Assembly (NCBI GenBank): GCA_026075535.2
Contig: AP026541.1
Coordinates: 9,920,001-9,984,000 of the forward strand
Direction of reading: 5' to 3'
Source: Tricholoma matsutake
Taxonomy: Eukaryota > Basidiomycota > Agaricomycetes > Agaricales > Tricholomataceae
DNA: 64,000 nucleotides
The notes beneath the pieces are model-generated. The model did not search any database and was not told the origin of the DNA. It worked only from the letters and a program-made list of their open reading frames with translations. Numbering within the stretch: the stretch's first letter is position 1; each line of letters opens with the position of its first letter. Positions 11,321 through 23,669 of this stretch are shown here, piece after piece. Both the position numbers and the translations under genes were made by a program.

Positions 11321-12778
11321 TTAATCACTAAACTGCAATCCAAGCACCCGTCCATCGTTGGACTGAACCGTGAGCAGCTCTAGCGAAGCGCTTAAAAGTC
11401 TATAGCTACCCCAAACCGTCTGCAACAAGGCGTTATTACGCAGATGCCGAACCTCAATATGTGAAGGACCGAATGCTACTATATAAGGATCTCTAAAAAC
11501 TAAGATACTGTTCGTTAGACATCCTTTGCTGTAGGAGAGGAGATACGCTTACCGATAGCTTCTACCGGGGAAATCCATTGTACATGTTCGCTTCGGGAAA
11601 CGTGACCACTTTTGTCGACATAAACGCCATAGACTAAAAAAGTTGGCGTATTAGAATACAGCGTGCTAGATAGAAAAGAAAACCGACCACTGTAACATAG
11701 CAGAAATTCCTCGCCTGTGCGGTAGACAGCAAGACACTTCAATGATTTCTTGCCGAGGGATACTACAGGACTAGCGGGGTCTAACAGAGTTTGCGTGTCC
11801 AGTGTTTCCGTATTGATTACCTCAAAGCCGTGGTTCCTTGTTCCTGCTACGATTTTTCTGTCGAGAAAATGGACAGATATGACCCGTTCAGGGATGTAAA
11901 ATTCCTAGAGCGTGAAAGTTATCAGTCATTGGAACATCAAGTAAACGGACTTGTTACCTTATATATCGCAAGCTCCGAGCTACCTAGGAACGGAGAGGGG
12001 ATGGGTTCCATCAATTTGAATACGCTGTTGGGAGATATACTGGATTTTATGATGCAGACGAATGTGCGGCCTAATTGAGTACCGATCTTGAAGAATGATA
12101 CGTGAGAGGAAACTATGGTGCATGAGGCGGCATCTTTTGGTGAGGTAAGAGTCAATATGTTCAAGGGGATGGTTATGACCCTGTGTGCTGATCGAGAAAT
12201 ATAGGAGAATGGCACTGGGAAGTAGGTTAAAGTTTACCTGAGAGACAAATCAGGAGATTGTGATCCTCTATGATGTCTATTTGCGAGACGTCTGGGAGGG
12301 ATAATACTTGAACCGGGGCCACTTGTCGTTCAAGTTCAGACCAATACACTCCCTCCTTATTGCCATATAAAATATACCTCCTTCCTCCTAGAAACAGAAC
12401 AATGAAACAATTATCTATAAATAGGATGCAGAAGAACTCACGAAGTGCGACAGAACAGTTGATATGAAGCGACCATTCACAGTTCAGTCGAATAGGGCGC
12501 ACAATAAGCGGGTCAAAGAGATGATATCGACTCGCGGGCAGCCAGGCCCTGGAGACGAGACTGCATACAGCAAGCGAGTGTTGGTCTCCACGTAGAAATT
12601 CAATGAAGCGCTCGAATAACTCTTGGGGGATACTATCGCTCAGGGCACGAGGGAGAGATTGAACGTTTCCTTCGCGACGAGCTCCGGTCGTCCGGCCCGA
12701 GATTGATTGTTTGGCGAGGACTCTTTTCTTGTTTTGGAAGCGATAGACTAGGAAGGCGAGGGAGGCGAAGGAAGACAT
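11321..12778 (-). CDS. F-box protein fused to a citron-homology (CNH) domain
   Basis: Six exons (12442-12778, 12238-12387, 11958-12187, 11691-11904, 11553-11633, 11321-11490) give 393 aa with all frames preserved. Residues ~45-85 form an F-box-like motif (IPQELFERFIEFLRG...LAVCSLVSRAWLPASR), which in other proteins binds Skp1 of SCF ubiquitin ligases. From residue ~113 to the end lies a CNH domain: ILYGNKEGVYWSEL, LPDVSQIDIIEDHNLLICLS, VSFFKIGTQLGRTFVCIIKSS, FYIPERVISVHFL, GEEFLLCY, VYVDKSG, DPYIVAFGPSHIEVRHL. CNH domains are best known in Rom2-type Rho GEFs and citron kinases; here there is no RhoGEF or kinase part. Exon 3 needs the acceptor ATCAG and exon 6 the acceptor TTTAGAG to stay in frame. 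A substrate-recruiting role is inference only. Confidence 0.75.
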
Positions 12779-13503
12779 TGGTGGTGGTATTCTGATACTC
12801 TGCTTGTACGATTATGGCCACAAAACAGTGTGACGGCTGACGTGCAAGCTGTGAAGTACGTGAGTGTCGTATCGAGGGCAATTTTCAAGACATTTGCTTA
12901 GTCAGTCTTCGAGCAGGATGGCGAACATGGAATTCATATTTCAGTGAGTCTATTACAGCTTTTGTAATGTTGTACGCATCAATGATCAACCACTTCCGAG
13001 TTGGAGGTGGTTCCACGATAGATCCATTTAGACTCATATTCACTCCCTCTCGTACACGGGCAAGTATATGGGCGCCAGCTCGTGGCGTACCACGATGTTA
13101 TGAATTCCTGTTCCTGACTAAGATAGAAAATCATCAAGGTTTTCGATTGAAGTAATTCCCAGCCATCAGACAAGCCATATGCAAGTCCGACAGAGGCTCA
13201 TGACCGCCCCTGCTTAGTTATTGCGAACGAACTCGATGGTAGGCTTACAGTCGTGTTGGACATAAATGCACACAAGTTTCAGGAGAGTCCAGGCAGTAAA
13301 GACCAGGTCATGACGGGTAGACGGAGACAATTCGTTGTGCCACCTCAAATATTTACCTCTATTTGCGCACAGCCAAAATTGCATCGAACTCTCGTCGACG
13401 TTCTCTCCTTCCCTCTTATCCCTTATCCCTTCTTCCTCACATCCCTTCTTTTTTGTTCAACTCTCTTTTGTATTTCCATACCCTCCACTAAAAAATCCAC
13501 ACA
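12779..13503. promoter_or_regulatory. Divergent promoter region of the F-box/CNH gene and the septin
   Basis: About 725 bp between divergent genes. The septin side (13395-13503) is a long pyrimidine-rich leader (CCTTCCCTC, CCCTTCTTCCTCAC and similar), typical of well-expressed basidiomycete genes. No gene seen. Confidence 0.55.
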
Positions 13504-14844
13504 ATGGCAGCAGCCGAAGAAATCCGAGCAGAGTCGTACGTGGGGTTCGACTCCATTACGCAGCAGATCGAACATAAGCTGCTCAAGCGCGGGTTTCAGT
13601 TTAATGTCATTCTTGTTGGTGCGATGTTTTCTTTCGTTCTTGCGTGAGATGAATTTGGGTGCTGATTTTTTTCTGTTCCTCTTTCTTTCTCTTTCTGGCC
13701 TGGTGTTTTTTTTATATTTTTTGCTGTAGGCCAAACTGGACTCGGAAAGTCGACGCTTATCAATACTATTTTTGCGTCACACTTGATCGATTCGAAAGGC
13801 CGGCTGACGTCGGACGAGCCTGTCAGGCAGACGACGGAGATTCAGACCGTATCGCATGGTGGGTTACTTATTTTTTTCCCTTTGTGTGGAGAACTCAATG
13901 TTTGGATTGATAATTGATAGTGATCGTGGAAAACGGTGTTAAACTACGACTCAACATCGTTGACACGCCTGGGTATGGAGACCAGGTCAACAATGAGAAT
14001 TGGTGTGTTTTGGAAATTTTGTTGTGTGACTCTTGCTTATTACGTGTATGTGTAGCTGGGACCCCATCATTAAATACATCAAGGACCAGCACAGTGCGTA
14101 CTTGCGCAAAGAGCTGACGGCTATGCGGGACCGGTACATCCAGGACACGCGTATCCACTGCTGCTTGTACTTTATCAACCCGACGGGACACGCTTTGCGG
14201 CCCATTGATGTGATTGTGATGAAGAAACTCAGCGAGGTGGTGAATGTCGTACCGGTCATTGCCAAGTCGGATAGCTTGACTATTGAGGAGAGGGATAATT
14301 TCAAGATCAAGGTACGTTAGTGTCGTGGGTCGTGGGTTGTGGGCTGTGCTAATTTGGGTTTTGGATAGATCCGGGAAGAGCTCGTGTATAACAATATTCG
14401 ACTCTATCCATTTGATACGGATGAGGATGAAGATGAGGAGGTGCACCTGAACGAATCTATTCGGGTATGTTTGAACGCTTGATTTGAGATGCAGTTGTTG
14501 TTGATGGCGGGTTTAGAACATTATACCTTTCGCCATTGTCGGATCTGAGAACAACGTGATCATCGATGGACGGTCTGTGCGTGGACGCAAGAACCGCTGG
14601 GGGGTTGTGAACGTGGAAGACTCGACCCACTGCGAGTTTATGCATCTGCGTAACTTTCTGACTAGGTGGGTGTTATTTACAGGAGGTTTATTTATTCATG
14701 ATATTAATATATTTGTGGGATAAAAGGACACATTTGCAAGACCTAATTGAGACGACTGCGCAAATCCACTACGAGGCTTTCCGTTCAAAACAATTATTAG
14801 CACTGAAGGAGGGTGTGAATCAGCGTCCGGCGCAGCAGCAGTAG
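13504..14844 (+). CDS. CDC10: Septin, CDC10 type
   Basis: GTP-binding cytoskeletal protein that assembles with other septins into filaments at septa and growth sites. Seven exons (13504-13618, 13730-13858, 13921-14002, 14056-14311, 14369-14464, 14517-14665, 14727-14844) give 314 aa. The start follows a pyrimidine-rich leader. Motifs are the N-terminal GFDSITQQIEHKLLKRGFQF, P-loop GQTGLGKS (39-46), G3 DTPGYGD, G4 AKSD, and the septin unique element around RSVRGRKNRWGVVNVED. The protein ends soon after THLQDLIETTAQIHYEAFRS without a long coiled coil. Length, ending and the N-terminal signature together fit CDC10/AspD rather than CDC3, CDC11 or CDC12. Confidence 0.9.
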
Positions 14845-15347
14845 ATGAGGCTGTGGTGATGATTTGGAAAAAAAGATACCCTTGAACACTTTTCGTTTAT
14901 CTGCGTCTTTGGCGGAATATTGTTTCTTTTGCTGTTTAGGAGATCTTGACATACCTGGTGCCCCGCCTAGGAGCGCCTAGGCGACTTGTTTGTTTGAAAG
15001 ACTTTGTTCTAATTATAATTTTGATCCGCGATTTCCGATGCAGTTCCCCGCTGAGAAGCTACATAGAACAGGCAGTGCAATATTGAACAGCCATGAAAGA
15101 AGAATAAGACTAATAGCTATAGCTATGGAAACATAAAACGCAATCAAGTGTAATAGCGGTCCTTTGTAAATTAGTGGAATATATAGGGGGAATCGGAGAT
15201 TATGAAAGTTGAAATGTGTCATATGTAAAGTTCGGAACGAGGTTTTTGTCATTTGTGAGCCGAGCTTTCACTCTGCGCCCATTTCTTGGCATGTCCTTCC
15301 TCCGACTACTACATTACTTCTCCTCTCCCCTTTAGTCTTCTTCTTCA
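14845..15347. promoter_or_regulatory. Septin 3' end and flippase promoter
   Basis: About 500 bp in a head-to-tail arrangement. The last ~60 bp before the flippase ATG are pyrimidine-rich (CTTCTCCTCTCCCC, CTTCTTCTTC). No gene recognised; a 79-codon minus-strand frame at 15013-15252 has no family resemblance. Confidence 0.5.
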
Positions 15348-18300
15348 ATGTCAAACCTCGTCGTTTGGTATAACAAGCTCGCTGCTTTCAACGTCGAGGA
15401 TCTCTTTGTTCGTAAACGAGAGCCTGGTCCACGCCGCACTGTTTATGTAAATCAGAATCTTCCTGACGATTACCGCGATGAAAAGGGCCGTGTCAAACCT
15501 CAACATGTATACACTTCAAATCAAGTCATCACCTCAAAGTACACCATTCTTACTTTTCTTCCTCGTAATCTTCTCGAACAGTTTAGGCGTATAGCTAATC
15601 TGTGTGTCACTTTTCTTCTTTTCTTCCCAACTTCCTAAATTAATTATTTATTTATAGCTTCTTCCTTGGTATCGCCATCCTTCAATTCTTTCACAAGTTC
15701 TCTACCATATCCCCCGGTCTTGTCATATTTCCTTTGCTTGTCGTCCTTGCAATTACAGCTCTCAAGGATGGCTACGAGGACGTCAAGCGTCATCAGTCTG
15801 ATCGCAGGGTAAATTACTCAACAGTCCGTGTGCTATCCGGTGCCGGCTGGGTAAACCCAAACTCTATGCAAAAGAAATCTAGAACCTTCGTCCGTGCAAT
15901 CGTTCCCACCTCCAAAAAACCTAAAAAGGTACGGTCTCCGCCAATAGAAACTGAGACCGACACACCCGAGTCTCTCGATGTTCTGGCGGAAGACGCTGAA
16001 GTGGAGTACGATGACCTCCATGAAGAGGGTATCGACACTACCTTGCACCTATTTGGCCACCATGGAGATGACGAGCGCCCACATTGGAAAAAGACCATTT
16101 GGGAGAACGTCCGCGTCGGCGATTTCGTAAAGATCAAGGAGAACGAGTCTTTCCCCGCGGACATTCTTATCTGCGCTACCTCCGAGGATGAGAACGTCGC
16201 TTATGTGGAAACCAAGAATCTGGATGGTGAGACAAACTTGAAGAGTAGGAATGCCGCACCTGCTTTGACCCATTTGCGTACCGCCCGTGATTGTGCGAAT
16301 ATTAAGAATGGGTTTAGGATGGAGTGTGATCGGCCGAATGTGAATATGTATAAACTGAATGCCTCTTTGATCATCGACAGGCTAGACAAGGGAGACACCG
16401 TGGTGGAGAAGGAGGGTGCACCTGCGGTATTTCCGATTGATATGCAGATGATGCTCCTCCGTGGTACCATCCTGAGGAACACGGGCTGGGTCATTGGTGT
16501 TGTCATGTACACCGGCGAGGACACCAGGATCGTGATGAATTCCGGTGGTACACCCAGCAAAAGGAGCAAGGTCGAGAGACAGATGAACCCTCAAGTGTAT
16601 GCTCTCATTTTTTTTTTTTCCTTTTTTAATATACTTATCTGTATTTTTAGTTTCATCAATCTAATCATCCTCGCCTGTATGGCTGTAGCATGCGCCATCG
16701 TCGACGCCGTGCTCGAACACCGGTACTACCCACGCAACGCCCCTTGGCTGTACGATGATAACAGGTCTGACGACAACCCCTCCATCAACGGACTCATTAC
16801 CTGGGCCTTTGCCCTCATCACCTTCCAGAACATCGTCCCCATCTCCCTCTACATCTCCATCGAGTTCGTACGCACCTGCCAGGCCGCGTTTATATACTTT
16901 GATGGAGAGATATACTACGACAAGCTCGACCAGCCTACCCTCGCTCGTAGCTGGAACCTCGCAGACGACCTTGGCCAGATAGAGTATATCTTTTCTGATA
17001 AGACCGGAACTCTGACACAAGTACGTATTAAACTCTACCACCGGCACTTCATTTAATCTGACACCTATCCCAGAACTCCATGATCTTCCGCGAGTGTTCT
17101 ATTGGCGGTAAAGTCTACAGTGGGGATTCAGAAGAAGCCATCTCCGACGTCCTACCCCTTAAAGACCCCGACATCAAGCTCGTCGATCGTTCCTCCTTAG
17201 GCTCCGCATCTGGATCCTCCACCCGCGGCCCATCAAGAGAACGACCTCTCACCGCTCCCTCCGACTCCAACGACTCCTCCCCCACACCAGCCCACCTCAA
17301 AGTCCAATACAGATTCCACGACACGACCCTCACCGAGGACCTTCAATCCGCCGTGTACGCCAATCGCGATTCCGAAGACGCACCGCACGCACGGTCGTTG
17401 AACGGGTTCTTCACTGTGCTGGGGCTCTGCCACACAGTGCTGGCGTCAACGGACCGTGCGACGGGTGCTATTGAGTACAAGGCGCAGAGTCCGGATGAGG
17501 CAGCGCTTGTGCATGCTGCTGCGGATGTGGGGTATGTGTTCAAGGGGAGAGAGCCGGGGGACGTGTTGGTGCTGCAGACGCCATTTGGGGAGGAGAGGTA
17601 TGAGTTGTTGGATGTGTTGGAGTTTACGAGTGCGAGGAAGAGGATGAGTGTTGTTGTGAGGAGGGTAGGAGGGGGGGATGAGAAGGGAGAGGGAGAGGTC
17701 GAAGGAGGGGATAGGAGGTTGTTTTTGTTGTGCAAGGGCGCGGATACTGTGGTGTTTGAGAGGTTGAAGCAGGGTGTTGGGGCAGAGGCCTTGAGGGAGA
17801 CTACCGAGAGGCATCTGAGTGAGTTTGCGAGTCGGGGATTGAGGACGTTGACGCTGGCGTACAAGGTTATTCCTGGTGGGTGGATCCTTTTTCTCATGAG
17901 TAAATGCTCATTGATGGTGTTTTATAGAGGATGAGTACGCAGTGTGGAGCGAACGGTACCGCGCAGCTACTCTTACGATTGAAGACCATGATGCCAAGGT
18001 AGAGGCTATTTCGGACGAGGTGGAGCAGGACTTGAGGCTCCTGGGAGCTACGGCTATCGAGGACCGGTTGCAGGACGGTGTGCCGGAGACGATTGCGGAC
18101 CTGAAGAGGGCTGGAATCAAGGTCTGGGTAGCTACCGGTGATAAACTCGAGACTGCTATTGGTGGGTCCACATTTTCAAATAAACATTTTTACTTAACTA
18201 ACTGCGTTGTAGCCATCGGACACAGCACGAACCTGATTGGTCGAGAAGCCAATATCATCGTGGTGCGCGGGGGCACGCACGGGCGCACAGTGTATGAGCA

Positions 18301-20450
18301 GATGGTGCGTGCGGTGGGAGAGTTTTTCCCTGAGAGTAAGATTTTGGATGACAATGGGGCTGTTGTGGAGGAGGAGCTGAATGTGGATTTGGACAAGGAG
18401 AAGGAGAAGGCTAGAGAGAGGGAGAGGGAGAGGGAGGAAGAGGATGCGTATGCTTTGCAGCGTTTCGAGACGGGGTTGTCGTCTATTGTGGGCTCGAAGA
18501 ATGGGGAGAGGCCTGGTGGGTTTGTGTTGGTTGTGGATGGGGTTGCGTTGGAAGAGGTATGTGCTTTTTTATCTTTTTTGTTGTTGTGGGGTTGTGGAGG
18601 CTGATATGGGTTTGATTAGGCTCTGGCCAATGAGAAAGACAAGAGTTTGTTGTTACGACTGGCGACGATGTGTGAGGGCGTTATATGCTGCAGGGTGTCG
18701 CCCATTCAGAAGGCGCTTGTGGTGAATCTTGTCAAGGATGGGTTGGGTGCTATGACGCTTGCGATTGGGGATGGTGCGAATGACGTTAGCATGATTCAGG
18801 TTTGTCGTCTAATGTTGTAGTGGGACCTCGGATGTTGACTTTTTGGTAGGCGGCCGATGTGGGAGTGGGTATTTCGGGTGAGGAGGGACTGCAGGCGGTT
18901 AATTCGTCGGACTATGCGATTGCTCAGGTGAGTGTGGTGTGGTGTGAGGGGTAGCTGATTGGTGATTGGTTGGTTTGTATAGTTCCGCTTCCTGAAACGG
19001 TTGCTCTTCGTTCATGGGCATTGGTCGTATGCGCGAAACGGAAACATGTATGTGTTGCTGTTTTGAGGGTTGCTGTTTAGGGTCGCTGATTGTGTTTTTG
19101 TGTTTTAGGATCAACAATTTCTTCTATAAGAATATTGTGTGTATTGGTGTGCTGTGGTGGTTCCAGATCTACGCGGCTTGGAGTGCCCCTTAGTGAGTAC
19201 ATTTCGTGATGCTCCCACTTCCACTTGTTTGCTGATAAGTCTGATTTTAGTGTCTTCGAGTATACGTACCTTTTGTTCTGGAACTCGTTCTGGACGATTG
19301 CGCCTGTTATCGCCATTGGGATATTCGATCGTATCGTCGGTATGTTGAGTTATTAGAGTATGGATTTGCAAGGATGTTGTATTGATGGCTGTTCCAGACG
19401 CAGAGGTTCTGATGGCTCTTCCTGAACTGTATAATTTCGGAAGGAAGGGTCATTGGTTCGGCCTCAAGTGGTTCGGTATCTATATGCTTGATGCCGTGGT
19501 TCAAGTACGTTTATTTATCGTTGTTGGGATTTTGCTCGATTGACGCTGACGTTTGTCTAGTCTGCCATTATCTTCTTCTTGATCTTTTATACGTATAAAT
19601 CTATAAGTGCGCGCACGGATGGATATGACGTGTCCCAATATGAATTCGCTACGGTCCGTTCCTATTGGTTGTCATGCGTTTTTCCTATCTCACAATGTTG
19701 CCAGACTATGGTCTTGTCGGCTGTCATTGTTGCCAACCTGTTCAACGGACTCAATACGAATGTGTGGACGTGGTGGGTGTTCTTCGCCGTATCCATCGGG
19801 ATTATCCTTCTCCTTCTCTTCACGGTGAGCTTTTTTTTTTTGTTCAATTGCCTAGTTTCAAGGATTGAGTCTGAATCGAAAAATTACAGGCAGTCTACAA
19901 TGCGATCTCGCCTGGATGGTTCGTCACCACAGTCTGGGGGAATAATCATTTCTTATGGCCTTCTGCGTACTTCTGGCTCTGCTTACCTCTTACCATCTGT
20001 CTCGCGCTGGCACCCCGCTACCTCGCCAAAGCATGGAAGTTTGGATTTGCCCCAGATGACATCGACATCATGCGGTACATCGCCAAAATGGAACCCGACC
20101 GCGATGTGGTTCGTGATGCTCAATTGGGCGGTGCACTGAAGAGCATGGCGGCTGCGTCTTCCCTATCACGTACGGATAGTATTGCCTCTGCGACGTATGT
20201 CCGGCCTTCTGTGGACGTCCGCCATGCGAGCAGGACGGATATGTCGACTGGGGAGAGAGTTGTTAATCGGGGCTTTGATTTCTCGACTGAGGAGCAGGGC
20301 GTGGCGATGCGGCGCATACAGACTAATTTGTCGGAACGACGGGAGAGCAGTCGGAATCTCACATTACAGGACCAACCAAAGAATAGTAAGCTGGGCCATG
20401 TGTTCAGTGTGCGGAAAACCTTTTTGCGGCGGAAACTTTCCGATGAATGA
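15348..20450 (+). CDS. DNF1: P4-type phospholipid-flipping ATPase, DNF class
   Basis: Moves phospholipids from the outer to the inner leaflet of plasma, endosomal or late-Golgi membranes. Fifteen exons (15348-15601, 15658-16596, 16651-17020, 17074-17875, 17928-18161, 18213-18556, 18620-18799, 18850-18927, 18983-19047, 19109-19192, 19251-19339, 19398-19504, 19561-19653, 19705-19824, 19890-20450) give 1439 aa. Motifs are the family N terminus ([20 protein letters not shown]), actuator LDGETN (Asp274-Thr277), phosphorylation site DKTGTLTQN (Asp514), nucleotide-binding [20 protein letters not shown], and GDGANDVSM (1031-1039), then six C-terminal membrane segments. An acidic/Arg-rich insert ([11 protein letters not shown]) lies before the hinge. 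The order of motifs and the [10 protein letters not shown] tail fit Dnf1/2 rather than Drs2 or Neo1. A Cdc50 partner is expected but is not in this window. Confidence 0.88.
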
Positions 20451-21007
20451 AGTATTTGAAATCTTTTTTTTTCCCCTTCCATAGACGGCAGGCACACTGA
20501 TATACTATCATCTATCTTTGTATTTCCCCTCCATTTGTACAGCCATGCGATTTGTATCCACTATCATACACCCTCTCTCCTTTACCTTCACGACCGGCTA
20601 CGCCTAATCCACATGTCATCTATAGGATACTTTGTACAAATCATTGTAATAGCTGAGTTATTCAGGAATGTATGTAGGCGAATATCGTAACAATATCATT
20701 CAATCTTATTCCATACTTGAGACTAGAACAGCAATAAAGGTATACAAGCACACGTAAGTCCAACTTCAATTGCGCTGCGTGGATTATACACGGTAAACTA
20801 CACCATGTCCCTTTGAGATAATGGATACTAAAAGCAGAGGGACTGAGGCACCAGTCTTTGCGGTGACTTAGATTAGACCACACCAATGCTCAACCGAAAG
20901 GACACCGATATAAATATCAGTGGACACGCTCGAAGTGTCCGACTATCGCTGGGACTCGCTGTACTGACTACGCGGTCACGTAACTATACCTGTAGTAATC
21001 ACTACTC
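20451..21007. other. Flippase 3' flank, no gene recognised
   Basis: The first ~150 bp are T/C-rich and probably untranslated. I see no family resemblance in the rest. Confidence 0.45.
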
Positions 21008-22020
21008 CACTGGTATAACTAAGGTCCGACTGAGGATGCTCCTGAGAGCTGGTCCGGACTTGCAAGCCAACGCAGGAATCCTTTTGTATTCAAGTTGTGT
21101 ATCGAAGGTACCTGTAAAGAAGGATATGTATTCGGATTGGAAGGGTCCTTCACAACATATTAGAACGACCACTGGAGAAAAAAACATGTATTGTCTTACG
21201 TCGGCGAAGGGTCAAGAAAATGTGGAGGCTTGACGGAAGGTTGTGAGAGTCGGACCGATCGGAGGCTCAGTTATGGATGCAGGATAGGGTTCCACTGGCA
21301 GCAGAGGGGCGACGGCGACGGCGACATCGCATCCACCAGAATAGGAGGCCTGCAGTTAATGCAAAGACCACGACACCTCCAACTACAACGCCGACAATGA
21401 TTGACCTGACATTGGACGTAACTTACGCTCGAGCTCGCTGATGATGAGGCAGTCCGTGGTAGACGTACTTGTGGCACGGGGGGAAAGATGCGTCGATTCG
21501 GGTGCGTCTATCAGATTGGTGTTGGTACAATTTATACCAATAGCCAGGTACTTACTAGCAACGGCTTGTGCAGCAGCAGGAAGAAATCGACCGTTTATCT
21601 ATCTCGACTTTTAGTCAGAGAGGGTTGTAGATGGCAGTGACGCAGCACATAATACTGTCTTACACTGTGCGTTGTAAGTTGACCCGCTGGTGACAATTTT
21701 TGATCAATCATCTGGGCAGGCAGGTCCTCCACTGTGCATACTTACTACTTCAGGTAGTCCGTCGATTGACAAAGAGCGCATGCACTGATCAGGGAGTATA
21801 AAACGGATGAAGGCTATTTTTAGATACTAAGCATCGATTCCTTGGGCAATGCGCATTGCCGCCACTTGCCTCCAGAGCACACACTCCCGAGCCAAGCTGT
21901 CATTAAACATGGACCATGACCTAAGGAATTGAATCTTAGGAAAATGAATGTTCAAGATAGGATCATACAAGAAGAACTAAAGAAGAACGTACAAGACAAA
22001 GACTCACCCAGGCAACTACT
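21008..22020 (-). pseudogene. Decayed paralogue of the type I membrane protein at 27433-28720
   Basis: Aligns by eye in order with the intact gene: an exon-8 piece (GATCCG-rich PSNPNTYPSF, ~21130), the membrane-span exon (VVVGGVVV...TAGLLFWWMRCRRRRR with TAPESTH-like DAPESTHLS upstream, 21290-21520), the ACMRSLS/SACALC region (~21770), the GPCLMTAWLGSVCSG exon (~21870-21915), and an exon-1 tail with its GTGAGT donor near 22005. The open frame is destroyed by indels and the CLCNSVV part is missing. Its 5' end is cut off close to the inner edge of the inverted-duplication arm at 22070. Confidence 0.7.
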
Positions 22021-22081
22021 TTGCTGACTAAGAAGACCCTTGAAGGACCATTTCTGGGAGAGGGAAACTATGACCACTCAC

Positions 22082-22791
22082 CCCTTCTCCTTCTCGAGAT
22101 CAACTAGCCCAACACTCCCACCTGTAGTCGCCACTGCCACAAGGGTTTTGCTGAACGGGCTACAACTGATGGCTACTATATCTCCAGAACTCGTCTCACT
22201 CAGAAGTATAGTTTTTATTGGCCCAGACGGTCGCGTAGTATCATATACGACGAGCTGTTTCCCAATTCCAAGAAGGAGCCTTGTTCGTAACTGTGGATGA
22301 AATGCGGATGTGCTGATAGACTGGCCACCCAACGGTAGACCTTTTAGGACGGTGTGTGATCCCAGGGAGAGATTGTGTACGTGAGCTGCAGTTGAAGATG
22401 TTGAAGAAAGAAGGCTAGAGTCGTTCGAGAGTGATAACGAGGTGATTGGGCTTTTGTGAGCATCGAATGTTTGTGAGATCTTGGGAGTAGAGCCGCATTC
22501 CAGAACATGAACATTGTTTCCTGCACTGAATATCAAAGACCCTTTGTCCTTTGACAAAATGTCGGAGATAGGCCCTTCATCAGTAGTGCAGTACAAGTCT
22601 TTGATAAAATTTGAGGACGGATCATAACGATGAATGATTTTGGGCGATGCGATGAAGAGAAATGCATTGTCAAAAGACCAAGAAGACGCGATGGTTTTGT
22701 GAGCTATACAAGACGGAACTGAAGCTGGGTTTCGTTTGATGGTGGTAGAATCGAGGATACTGAGCGCCCCAGTCGTCGATATCGACAGCAT
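22082..22791 (-). pseudogene. Truncated NEDD1, exon 1 only
   Basis: Copy of NEDD1 exon 1 (236 codons versus 238), starting at the ATG at 22789-22791. It has lost two codons (CIALIHKT became CIAHKT) and shows KDQG to KDKG and HIHN to HVHN changes. It retains the GT donor of intron 1, but exons 2-4 with the rest of the WD40 repeats and the gamma-tubulin-binding helix are absent. Without the acceptor, translation would stop at the TGA three codons into the former intron. It still has the promoter, so a short WD40 fragment could be transcribed. Confidence 0.85.
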
Positions 22792-22868
22792 CAAGAAAAA
22801 GACGCGTCAACACGGCATAACAACCACTACACGAATAAGTAACACGTGACGGTCTAACTCCTTCCATA

Positions 22869-23253
22869 ATGAATGGTCGTCCAGAGCCCGAAGTCATCAT
22901 GAATGTGAGTTCTTTCTCTATTCAATTTAACATCAGTCACCGTTGTACGTCGATAGTACGGTGACGGGTTCTCCTACTCCAAAGGCAAAATGGAGGAAGC
23001 CTACCGCGCAGGCGGCATTCTCGAAAAACCACCTACAAAAGCAACCAAAGACCCTTCCGCATCTACCCTCAAACGCGAGGACATCGACCTCATTGTGTGT
23101 TTCCAACTTTCAAGTCTAATTTTTTAATACTCTCATTTATATATACTGGGGTAGGTCCATGAATTCGAGATTCCGAGGGTGCAAGCAGAGAAAGCGCTAG
23201 CGGAGCAAGGGGGAGATCTGAATAAGACGATACGATCGCTCATTACGTCCTGA
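22869..23253 (+). CDS. HYPK: HYPK-like NatA regulator, copy 2
   Basis: Intact second copy of the HYPK gene, 90 aa, in three exons: 22869-22904, 22957-23094 and 23155-23253. Promoter, introns and coding sequence match copy 1 and I see no disabling change, so both copies may be expressed. The gene lies at the border between the gene island and the repeat-rich part of the window. Confidence 0.85.
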
Positions 23254-23669
23254 GCAATCCTTTTTTGTGTCGTTATCACTTTGGGACCGTTTCGTATTCT
23301 GCACCAGATGCATTGATTTTAGTACTCCCTGCCAGTCCGATGTTTAACGAAAACGCGGCAAGGATGGTTATTACGGTGTGTATACTTCACGGCTGTTCTT
23401 TGGAGATTGCTGATGATGACATTCCAGTGTCTGAGATAGCAATGCTGCTAGAGAAGTAAAGCGAACGAGACAATATTATGTTATGAACAAATGCGTTTTC
23501 ATGTAGGATTTTGGGAGGCAATTTCAGCCCCTCGGACACTTATCTTGCATTCGGCTTTCTATCATCTCCATTCCGTCCCGCTCCAAAATACTGAAGTCTA
23601 CGCCGAGTCAACCCGCCAGCTGTTCCAAAATATGGCAGACTCACTGGCCACTTTTTTGCTTTTCAAGTA

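Noticed and set aside
17343..17897. Minus-strand gene opposite the flippase
   Set aside because: It lies wholly inside a coding exon with clear P4-ATPase motifs.
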